Source: Pterois miles (lineage: Eukaryota; Chordata; Actinopteri; Perciformes; Scorpaenidae). From it: DNA of 64,000 nucleotides. The DNA is taken from positions 1,450,501 through 1,514,500 of the forward strand of contig CAMQGK010000140.1 of NCBI GenBank assembly GCA_947000775.1. The letters are read 5' to 3'. Below the pieces are notes generated by a model. It ran no database searches and was not told the DNA's origin. It saw only the letters and a list, made by a program, of their open reading frames with translations. This document shows, in pieces, positions 52,292 to 64,000 of this stretch (within the stretch, counting starts at the first letter, position 1; the number at the start of each line of letters is the position of its first letter). The position numbers and the translations under genes are program-made.

Positions 52292-55200
52292 TTATTGTAC
52301 TATGACTTTACGACTTTTTTTGACATACTATACTATGACCTTTTTCAATATGCTATATTATGACTTTTCGACATACAATACTATGACTTTTTTCGACATG
52401 CTAAACTATGACTTTTATATGACTATTTTTGACATACTATACTATGACTTTTTTCGACATACTATACTATGACTTTTGTTGACCTTTTGATGACATTTTT
52501 CAACATATAATATTGACTTTTTTCGACATGCTATACAATGACTTTTTTCGACATGCTAAACTATGACTTTTATATGACTGTTTTTGACATACTGTCCGAT
52601 GACTTTTTTCGACATTCTAAACTATGACTTTTATGTGACTATTTTTGACATACTGTACTATGGCATTTTTCGACATGCTATATTATGACTTTTTTCGACA
52701 TACTTTACTATGACTTTTATGTGACTATTTTTGACATACTGTACTATGGCATTTTTCGACATGCTATATTATGACTTTTTTCGACATGCCAAGGCTATGA
52801 CTTTTATATGACTATTTTTGACATATTATACCATGACATTTTTCGACATGCTATATTGTGACTTTTTTTGACATGCTAAACTATGACTTTTTTTGATGAC
52901 ATTTTTCAACATACAATACGATGACTTTTTTCGACATCCTATATTATGATCTCGACATGCTATATTATGGCTTTTTTCGACATGCTAAACTGTGACTTTT
53001 TTATTAGTTTTCTCGATATACTGTACTTTTTTCAACATACTGTACTATGACTTTATAACATTTTTCAACATACTATACAATGACTTTTTTTTCGACATAC
53101 TGTACTATGACTACTTTTTAACGTTTTGACATGCTATACTATGACTTTTATATGACTACTTTCGACATGCTAAACTATGACATTTTTCGACATGCTATAG
53201 TATGACTTTTTTCAATATGCTCTACTATGACATTTATATGACTATTTTTGACATACTATACTATGACCTTTTTCGACATACTATACTATGACTTTTGTTG
53301 ACCTTTTGATGACATTTTTCAACATACAATATTGACTTTTTTCGACATGCTATACAATGACTTTTATATGACTGTTTTTGACATACTGTCCGATGACTTT
53401 TTTCGATATGCTAAACTATGACTTTTATATGACTATTTTTGACATACTGTACGATGACTTTTTTCGACATGCTATGACTATTTTCGACATGCTAAACTAT
53501 GACTTTTTTATTCGTTTTCTCGATACACTATACTTTTTCCAACATACTGTACTATGACTTCATGACTTTGTTTGAAATACTATACTATGACCTTTTTCGA
53601 CATGCTGTACTATGATTTTTTTTTTACAATGACTTTTTTCAACATACTATACTATGACTTTTTTCGACATGATATACTATGACTTTTTTCAACATACTAT
53701 ACTATGACTTTTTTCAACATGATATACTATGACTTTTTTCAACATACTATACTATGACTTTTTTCAACATGATATACTATGACTTTTGTCGACATACAAT
53801 ACGATGACTTTTTTCAACATGTTGTTTTTAACTTTTTGACATACTGTACTATGACTTTTATATGACTATTTTCGACATGCTAAACTATGACTTTTATGTG
53901 ACTATTTTTGACATACTATACTATGGCATTTTTCAACATGCTATATTATGACTTTTTTCAACATACTGTACTGTGACTTTATGACTTGTTTGACATACTA
54001 TACTATGACATTTTTCGGCATGCTATATTATGACTTTTTTCGACATACCATACTATGACTTTTTTTGATGACTTTTTCCATTACATTACACATGACTATT
54101 TTGGACATACTATACTATGGCATTTTTTTATGACATTTTTCAACATACAATACGATGACTTTTTTGACATACTATACAATGACTTTTTTCGACATACTAT
54201 ACTATGACTTTTTTCGAGATTCTATGCTATGACTTTTTGACATACTATACTATGACTTTTTTTGACACGCTGAACTATGACTTTTTTCAACATGACTTTC
54301 ATATGACTATTTTTGACATACTATACTATGACTTTTTTCGATGAGTTTTTGAAGACATTTTTTAACATACGATGACTTTTTTCGACAGATTCTATGCTTT
54401 CTTCAATATGCTAAACTATGACTTTTTTATTAGTTTTCTCGATATACTATACTTTTATCAACTTACTGTGCTATGACTTCATGAATTTTTTTTGACATAC
54501 TATACTATGGCATTTTTTCGACATGCTATATAATGACTTTTTTCGACATACTATACTATGACATTTGTATGACTTTTTGGTTACATTTTTCAACATACAA
54601 TACTCTGACTTTTTTTGACATACTATACTATGACTTTTTTTCGGAATGCTATACTATGACTTTTTTTCGGGATGCTATACTATGACTTTTATATGACTAT
54701 TTTAGACATACTATACTGTGGCATTTTTTGACATGCTATATTATGACTTTTTTGATGACTTTTTGATGACATTTTTCATTATACAATACGATGACTTTTT
54801 TCAACATACTATAGTATGACTTTTTTCGACATACTATACTATGACTGTTTTCAACATACTATACTATGACTTGTTTTTAACGTTTTGACATGCTGTACTA
54901 TGACTTTTAAATGACTATTATCGACACACTCTACTGTGACTTTTGTTGATGACTTTTTAATAACATTTTTCAACATACAATACGATGACATTTTTCAACA
55001 TACAATACGATGACATTTTTCAACATACAATACGATGACTTTTTTCGACATACTATATGATGACTTTTTTCAACATGCTATACTATGACTTTTTGATGAC
55101 TTTTTGATGACATTTTTCAACATACAATACGATGATTTTTTTCGACATACTATACGATGACATTTCGACATGCTATACTATGACTTTTTTCGACATGCTA

Positions 55201-55500
55201 TACTATGACTTTTTCGACATGCTAAACTATGACTTTTTTCAACATGCTGTACCATGACTTTTTTCGACATGCTAAACTATGACTTTTATAAGACTATTTT
55301 GGACACACTATAGTATGACTTTTTTGGTGACTTTTTGATGACATTTTTCAACATACAATACGATGACTTTTTTTGACATACTATACGATGACTTTTTTCA
55401 ACATACTGTACGATGATTTTATGACTTTTTTCAACATACTATACAATGACTTTTTTCGACATACTGTACTATGACTTGTTTTTAACGTTTTGACATGCTC
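52292..55500 (+). repeat. Satellite higher-order block H, copy 2
   Basis: Same markers as 42011-45400, displaced by 10,281 bp at its start and 10,152 bp at its centre. The change in offset shows internal insertions or deletions of about 130 bp since duplication. Long stretches look nearly identical by eye. Confidence 0.75.
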
Positions 55501-56355
55501 TACTATGACGTTTATATGACTATTTTTGACATACTATACTATGACTTTTTTCGACATGCTAAACTGTGACTTTTATATGACTATTTTTGACATACTATAC
55601 CATGACATTTTTCGACATGCTATATTATGACTTTTTCGACATACTATACTATGACTTTTGTTGATCACCTTTTGATGACATTTTTCAACATACAATACAA
55701 TGACTTTTTCGACATACTATACCATTACTTTTTTCTACAAACTATACTATGACTTTTTTCGACATACTATACTATGGCATTTTTCAACATACTATACTAT
55801 GACTTTTTTCGACATGCTAAACTATGACTTTTATAAGACTATTTTGGACACACTATAGTATGACTTTTTTGGTGACTTTTTGATGACATTTTTCAACATA
55901 CAATACGATGACTTTTTTTGACATACCATACGATGACTTTTTTCAACATACTGTACTATGATTTTATGACTTTTTTCAACATACTATACAATGACTTTTT
56001 TCGACATACTGTACTATGACTTGTTTTTAACGTTTTGACATGCTCTACTATGACGTTTATATGACTATTTTTGACATACTATACTATGACTTTTTTCGAC
56101 ATGCTAAACTGTGACTTTTATATGACTATTTTTGACATACTATACCATGACATTTTTCGACATGCTATATTATGACTTTTTCGACATACTATACTATGAC
56201 TTTTGTTGATCACCTTTTGATGACATTTTTCAACATACAATACAATGACTTTTTCGACATACTATACCATTACTTTTTTCTACAAACTATACTATGACTT
56301 TTTTCGACATACTATACTATGGCATTTTTCAACATACTATACTATGACTTTTTTT
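55266..56355 (+). repeat. 545-bp direct tandem duplication in the satellite
   Basis: 55266-55810 and 55811-56355 are direct copies. Both start GACATGCTAAACTATGAC then TTTTATAAGAC, and both contain GTTGATCACCTTTTGATGAC (55660 and 56205) and CCATTACTTTTTTCTACAAA. I saw only about two substitutions between them (for example TACTATACG against TACCATACG), so this is a young event. Confidence 0.85.
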
Positions 56356-58449
56356 GACATGCTAAACTATGACTTTTATATGACTATTTTTGACATACAA
56401 TACTATGGCATTTTTCGACATGCTATATTATGACTTTTTTCGACATACTTTACTATGGCATTTTTCGACAAGCTATATTATGACTTTTTTCGACATATTA
56501 TGCTATGACTTTTTTCGACATGCCAAAGCTATGACTTTTATATGACTATTTTTGACATATTATACCATGACATTTTTCGACATGCTATATTGCGACTTTT
56601 TTTTGACATGCTAAACTATGACTTTTTTTGATGACATTTTTCGAACTGCTAAACTATGACTGTTTTGATGACATTTTTCAACATATAATACAATGACTTT
56701 TTTCGACATCCTATATTATGATTTCGACATGCTATATTATGGCTTTTTTCGACATGCTAAACTGTGACTTTTTTATTAGTTTTCTCGATATACTGTACTA
56801 TTTTCAACATACTGTACTGACTTTGTGACATTTTTCAACATACTATACAATGACTATTTTTTCGACATACTGTACTATGACTACTTTTTCACGTTTTGAC
56901 ATGCTATACTATGACTTTTATATGAATATTTTCGACATGCTATACTATGAATTTTGTTGATGACTTTTTGATGACATTTTTCAACATCCAATACGATGAA
57001 TTTTTTCAACATATTATGGTGACTTTTTTCGACATATTATACTATGACTTTTTTCAACATGCTAAACTATGACTTTCTTATTAGTTTTCTCGATATACTG
57101 TACTTTTTTCAACATATTGTACTATGACTTTACGACTTTTTTTGACATACTATACTATGACCTTTTTCAATATGCTATATTATGACTTTTTTCGATATAC
57201 TTTACTATGGCATTTTTCGACATGCTATATTATGACTTTTTTTCGACATATTATACTATGACTTTTTTCAACATGCCAAAGCTATGACTTTTATATGACT
57301 ATTTTTGACATATTATACCATGGCATTTTTCGACATCCTATATTATGATTTCGACATGCTATATTATGGCTTTTTCCGACATGCTAAACTGTGACTTTTT
57401 TATTAGTTTTCTCCATATACTGTACTTTTTTCAACATACTGTACTATGACTTTATAACATTTTTCAACATACTATACAATGACTTTTTTTTCGACATACT
57501 GTACTATGACTACTTTTTAACGTTTTGACATGCTATACTATGACTTTTATATGACTATTTTCGACATACTATACTATGACCTTTTTCGACATACTATACT
57601 ATGACTTTTGTTGACCTTTTGATGACATTTTTCAACATACAATATTGACTTTTTTCGACATGCTAAACTATGACTTTTATATGACTGTTTTTGACATACT
57701 GTACGATGACTTTTTTCGACATGCTATGACTATTTTCGACATGCTAATCTGTGACTTTTTTTATTAGTTTTCTCGATACACTACACTTTTTCCAACATAC
57801 TGTACTATGACTTCATGACTTTGTTTGACATACTATACTGACCTTTTTCAATATGCTATATTATGACTTTTTTCGACATACAATACCATGACTTTTTTCG
57901 ACATGCTATACAATGACTTTTTTCGACATGCTAAACTATGACTTTTATATGACTATTTTTGACATACTATACTATGACTTTTTTCGACATACTATACTAT
58001 GACTTTTGTTGATGACCTTTTGATGACATTTTTCAGCATACAATACGATGACTTTTTTTCGACATGTTATACTATGACTTTTTTTTTGACATACTATACA
58101 ATAACTTTTTTCGACATACTATACTATGACTTTTATATGACTATTTTTGACATACTATACTATGACCTTTTTCGACATACTATACTATGAATTTTGTTGA
58201 CCTTTTGATGACATTTTTCAACATACAATATTGACTTTTTTCGACATGCTATACAATGACTTTTTTCGACATGCTAAACTATGACTTTTACGTGACTATT
58301 TTTGACATACTGTACTATGGCATTTTTCGACATGCTATATTATGACTTTTTTCAACATACCATACTATGACTTTTTTCGACATGCTAAACTATGACTTTT
58401 ATATGACTATTTTTGACATACTATACTATGACATTTTTCGACATGCTAT

Positions 58450-60150
58450 ATTATGACTTTTTTTGATGACTTTTTCATTACATTTTTATATGACTATTTT
58501 GGACATACTATACTATGGCATTTTTTTATGACATTTTTCAACATACAATACGATGACTTTTTCGACATACTAAACAATGACTTTTTTCGACATACTATAC
58601 TATGACTTTTTTCGAGATTCTATACTCTGACTTTTTGACATACTATGCTATGACTTTTTTTGACATGCTAAACTATGACTTTTTTCAACATGACTTTCAT
58701 ATGACTATTTTTGACATACTATACTATGACTTTTTTCGATAAGTTTTTGAGGACATTTTTTTACATACGATGACTTTTTTCGACATGATATACTATGACT
58801 TTCTTCAATATGCTAAACTACGACTTTTTTATTAGTTTTCTCGATATACTATACTTTTATCAACTTACTGTGCTGACTTCATGAATTTTTTTTTGACATA
58901 CTACACTATGACTTTTGTCGACATACAATACGATGACTTTTTTCAACCTGCTGTACGATGACTTGATTTTAACTTTTTGACATACTGTACTATGACTTTT
59001 ATATGACTATTTTCGACATGCTAAACTATGACTTTTTTCGACATACTATAGAATGACTTTTTTCGACATACTATACAATGACTTTTTTCGATATACTATA
59101 CTATGACTTTTTTTCGAGATTCTATACTATGACTTTTCGACATACTATACTATGACTTTTTTTGACACGCTAAACTATGACTTTTTTCAACCTGACTTTC
59201 ATATGACTATTTTTGACATGATATACTATGACTTTCTTCAATATGCTAAACTATGACTTTTTTATTAGTTTTCTTGATATACTATACTTTTATCAACATA
59301 CTGTGCTATGACTTTATGAATTTTTTTTGACATACTATACTATGGCATTTTTTCGACATGCTATATAATGACTTTTTTCGACATACTATACTATGACATT
59401 TGGATGACTTTTTTGTTACATTTTTCAACATACAATACTCTGACTTTTTTTGACATACTATACTATGACTTTTTTTCGGGATGCTATACTATGACTTTTT
59501 TTTCGGGATGCTATACTATGACGTTTATATGACTATTTTAGATATACTATACTGTGGCATTTTTTGACATGCTATATTATGACTTTTTTGATGACTTTTT
59601 GATGACATTTTTCAACATACAATACGATGACTTTTTTCAACATACTATAGTATGACTTTTTTCGACATACTATACTATGACTTTTTTCAACATACTGTAC
59701 TATGACTTGTTTTTAACGTTTTGACATGCTGTACTATGACTTTTAAATGACTATTGTCGACACACTCTACTGTGACTTTTGTTGATGACTTTTTAATAAC
59801 ATTTTTCAACATACAATACGATGACTTTTTTGACATACTATAATATGACTTTTGTTGATGACTTTTTGATGACATTTTTCAACATACAATACGATGATTT
59901 TTTTCGACATACTATACGATGACTTTTTGGTGACATTTTTCAACATGCAATACGATGACATTTTTCAACATACAATACGATGACTTTTTTCGACATACTA
60001 TACGATGACTTTTTTCGACATACTATACGATGACTTTTTTCGACATACTATACTATGACTTTTTTGATGACTTTTTGATGACATTTTTCAACATACAATA
60101 CGATGACTTTTTTCGACATACTATACGATGACATTTCGACATGCTATACT
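58450..60150 (+). repeat. Satellite higher-order block H, partial copy 3
   Basis: Carries the TTTCGGGATGCTATAC marker twice (about 59477 and 59503), the TTTTAGATATACTATACTGT marker (about 59536) and the GACTATTGTCGACACACTCT word (about 59749), in the order seen in copies 1 and 2. The offset from copy 2 is about 4.84 kb. More diverged and shorter than the other two. Confidence 0.65.
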
Positions 60151-63100
60151 ATGACTTTTTTCGACATGCTAAACTATGACCTTTTTATTAGTTTTCTCGA
60201 TATACTGTACTTTTTTCAACATACTATACAATGACTTATTTTCGATATACTGTACTATGACTTGTTTTTCATGTTTTGACGTGCTATACTATGACTTTTA
60301 TAGGACTATTTTCGACGTGCTATATTATGACTTTTTTCGACATACAATACTGTGACTTTTTTTGATGACTTTTTGATGACATTTTTCAACATACAATACG
60401 ATGACGTTTTTCGACATGCTATACTATGACTTTTTCGACATGCTAAACTATGACTTTTTTATTGTTTTCTCGATACACTACAGTTTTTTAAACATACTGT
60501 ACTATGACTTTATGACTATTTTTGACATTTTTCGATAGGCTATATTATGACTTTTTTCGACATACAAAACGATGACTTTTTTCGACATGCTAAACTATGA
60601 CTTTTTCATTAGTTTTCTCGATATACTAAACTTTTTTCAACATACTGTACTATGACTTTATGACTTTTTTGACATACTATACTATAACCTTTTTCGACAT
60701 GCTGTACTATGACTTTTTTCAACATGCTGTACCATGACTTTTTTCGACATGCTAAACTATGACTTTTATAAGACTATTTTGGACATACTATAGTATGACT
60801 TTTTTGGTGACTTTTTGATGACATTTTTCAAACATACTATACGATGACTTTTTTCAACATACTGTACTATGATTTTATGACTTTTTTCAACATACTATAC
60901 AATGACTTTTTTCGGCATACTGTACTATGACTTGTTTTTAACGTTTTGACATGCTCTATTATGACGTTTATATGACTATTTTTGACATACTATACTATGA
61001 CTTTTTTCGACATGCTAAACTGTGACTTTTATATGACTATTTTTGACATACTATACCATGACATTTTTCGACATGCTATATTATGACTTTTTCGACATAC
61101 TATACTATGACTTTTGTTGATCACCTTTTGATGACATTTTTCAACATACAATACAATGACTTTTTCGACATACTATACAATCACTTTTTTCTACAAACTA
61201 TACTATGACTAATTTCGGCATACTATACTATGACTTTTATTGACATGTTAAACTATGACTTTTATATGTCTATTTTTGACATACTGTATTATGACTTTTA
61301 TATGACTATTTTGGACATACTATACTATGGCATTTTTCGACATGCTATACTATGCCTTTTTTCGACATGCTATACTATGACTTTTTTCAATATGCTATAT
61401 TATGACTTTTTTCCACATGCTAAACTGTGACTTTTATATGCCTTTTTTCGACATGCTAAACTATGACTTTTATGACTATTTTTGACATACTATACTATGA
61501 CATTTTTCGACATTCTATATTATGACTTTTATATGACTATTTTCGACATGCTAAACTATGACATTTTTCGACATGCTATAGTATGACTTTTTTCAATATG
61601 CTCTACCATGACTTTTATATGACTATTTTTGACATACTATACTATGACTTTTTTCAACATGCTCTACCATGACTTTTATATGACTATTTTTGACATACTA
61701 TACTATGACTTTTTTCGACATGCTAAACTGACTTTTATATGACTATTTTTGACATACTATACTATGACTTTTTTCGACATGCTGTACTATGACTTTAATA
61801 TGACTATTTTTGACATACTACACTATGACTATTTTCAACATGCTCTACCATGACTTTTATATGACTATTTTTGACATACTATACTATGGCATTTTTCACA
61901 TGCTATACTATGACTTTTTTCGAGATACTATACTATGACTTTTATCGACATGCTAAACTATGACTTTTATATGTTTATTTTCGACATACTGTACAATGAC
62001 TTTTATATGACTATTTTTGACATACTATACTATGACTTTTTTCGACATGCTAAACTGTGACTTTTATATGACTATTTTTGACATACTATACTATGACTTT
62101 TGTTGATCACCTTTTGATGACATTTTTCAACATACAATACGATGACTTTCTCGACATACTATACGATTACTTTTTTCTACAAACTATACTATGACTTTTT
62201 TCGGCATGCTATACTATGACATGCTAAACTATGCCTTTTTTCGACATGCTATATTATGCCTTTTTTCGACATGCTAAACTGTGAACGATTTTGGACTTAC
62301 TATACTTTTTTTGACATGCTATATTATGACTTTTTTCGACATGCTATAGTATGACTTTTTTGATGATTTTTTGATGACATTTTTCAACTTCCAATACGAT
62401 GACTTTTTTCGACATACTATACGATGACTTTTTTCAACATATGGTACTATGACTTTATGACTTTTTTCAACATACTATACAATGACTTTTTTCGACATAC
62501 TGTACTATGACTTGTTTTTAACGTTTTGACATGCTCCACTATGACTTTTATGTGAAAATTTTAGACATACTGTACAACGGAATTTTTCGACATACTATAC
62601 TATGACTTTTTTCGACATGCTAAACTGTGACTTTTATATGACTATTTTTGACATACTATGCTATGACTTTTTTTGACATGCTGTACTATGACTTTAATAT
62701 GACTATTTTTGACATACTACACTATGACTTTTTTCAAGATGCTGTACTATGACTTTTATCTGACTTTTTTCGACATACAGTACTATGACTTTTTTCGACA
62801 TGCTGTACTATGACTTTTTTCAACATGCTCCACTATGACTCTTATATGACTATTTTTGACATACCATACTATGGCATTTTTTGACATGCTATACTATGAC
62901 TTTTTTCGAGATACTATACTATGATTTTTTTCAGCATGCTATACTATGACTTTTATCGACATGCTAAACTATGACTTTTTTATGTTTATTTTCAACATAC
63001 TGTACAACAACTTTTATATGACTATTTTGGACTTACTATACTTTTTTTGACATGCTATATTATGACTTTTTTCGACATGCTATAGTATGACTTTTTTGAT

Positions 63101-64000
63101 GACTTTTTGATGACATTTTTCAACTTCCAATACGATGACTTTTTTCGACATACTATACGATGACTTTTTTCAACATATGGTACTATGACTTTATGACTTT
63201 TTTCAACATACTATACAATGACTTATTTTCGATATACTGTACTATGACTTGTTTTTCATGTTTTGACGTGCTATACTATGACTTTTATATGGACTAATTT
63301 TTTCGACGTGCTATATTATGACTTTTTTTCGACATACAATACTGTGACTTTTTTTGATGACTTTTTGATGACATTTTTCAACATACAATACGATGACGTT
63401 TTTCGACATGCTATACTATGACTTTTTCGACATGCTAAACTATGACTTTTTTATTGTTTTCTCGATACACTACAGTTTTTTAAACATACTGTACTATGAC
63501 TTTATGACTATTTTTGACATTTTTCGATAGGCTATATTATGACTTTTTTCGACATACTATACTTTGACTTTTTCATTAGTTTTCTCGATATACTAAACTT
63601 TTTTCAACATACTTTACTATGACTTTATGACTTTTTTGACATACTATACTATAACCTTTTTCGACATGCTGTACTATGACTTTTTTCAACATGCTGTACC
63701 ATGACTTTTTTCGACATGCTAAACTATGACTTTTATAAGACTATTTTGGACATACTATAGTATGACTTTTTTGGTGACTTTTTTGAATGACATTTTTCAA
63801 CATACTATACGATGACTTTTTTCAACATACTGTACTATGATTTTATGACTTTTTTTCAACATACTATACCATGACATTTTTCGACATGCTATATTATGAC
63901 TTTTTTCGACATACTATACTATGACTTTTGTTGATCACCTTTTGATGACATTTTTCAACATACAATACAATGACTTTTTTCGACATACTATACGATTACT

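Larger units (their letters stand above)
39340..64000 (+). repeat. AT-rich satellite, 25-bp core unit, about 24.7 kb, open at right
   Basis: Head-to-tail array. The commonest unit is GACTTTTTTCGACAT followed by ACTATACTAT (25 bp). Frequent variants are CGACATGC for CGACATAC, CAACAT for CGACAT, AAACTAT, GGCATTTTTC and CAATACGATG. Longer units add 11-13-bp modules such as GACTTTTATAT or GACTTTTTGAT before the core. No inverted units were seen by eye, so the strand is T-rich throughout. It is interrupted by a LINE tail (40221-40544) and islands at 50456-50537 and 51815-51959. Open frames of 60-80 codons here (Tyr/Phe/Met-rich on plus) are translated repeat. The array reaches the window end. Confidence 0.97.

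Noticed and set aside
39340..64000. Open frames of 60-80 codons rich in Tyr, Phe, Met (plus) or Lys, Ser, Val (minus)
   Set aside because: They are translations of the 25-bp satellite; 25 bp is not a multiple of three and no start context, domain or splice signal supports a protein.
39340..64000. CRISPR-like regular repeats
   Set aside because: Units are contiguous with no unique spacers of constant length, the flanking gene is an intron-containing fish gene, and no cas gene is present.

Overview
The window reads as teleost fish nuclear DNA, probably from a percomorph, although the species cannot be named from sequence alone. The evidence is a vertebrate-type exon/intron gene for an A-type potassium channel, long CA/GT microsatellites, and many fish-type interspersed repeats: a CR1/L2/Rex-like LINE, tRNA-derived SINEs, hAT and pogo-like fossils. 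Nothing prokaryotic or viral was seen.

Layout. Positions 1-34992 hold the 3' half of one plus-strand gene, kcnd3 (Kv4.3, Shal family). Five coding exons are visible (16317-16479, 25308-25409, 30775-30867, 32516-32775, 34755-34992). They join in frame at GT/AG sites and encode the last 284 residues, from the YGD of the selectivity filter through S6 to the C-terminal VKVSAL and stop. The first, large coding exon (T1 domain, S1-S5, start of pore) is not in the window, so 1-16316 is best read as the end of the preceding large intron. The 3' UTR starts at 34993; a candidate poly(A) signal lies at 37636-37641.

The introns are full of mobile-element debris. The main items are: a nested locus at 2597-3830 (a repeat broken by a 642-bp TG...CA element with a 4-bp duplication); a 5'-truncated, frameshifted LINE at 5440-7890; the same repeat family at 9247-11180, broken by a 1.2-kb hAT fossil; a tRNA-SINE at 13994-14294 that shares its 3' tail with the LINE; a second SINE family at 15257-15570, 28722-29048 and 37222-37484, one copy of which abuts a 370-bp CCAT/CCAC array; a 660-bp inverted-terminal-repeat element at 19782-20441; and a pogo-like non-autonomous element at 33223-33757.

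From about 39340 to the window end (about 24.7 kb, continuing beyond) the DNA is one AT-rich satellite with a 25-bp core unit, longer units made by adding 11-13-bp modules, and duplications at several scales (545 bp, about 0.74, 3.0, 4.8 and 10.2 kb). It is interrupted by a 324-bp LINE tail and two short GC-richer islands. A LINE endonuclease fragment lies against its left edge. This array, starting about 4.3 kb past the kcnd3 stop codon, is the most unusual object in the window. No protein-coding system was found in it; the open frames there are translated repeats.
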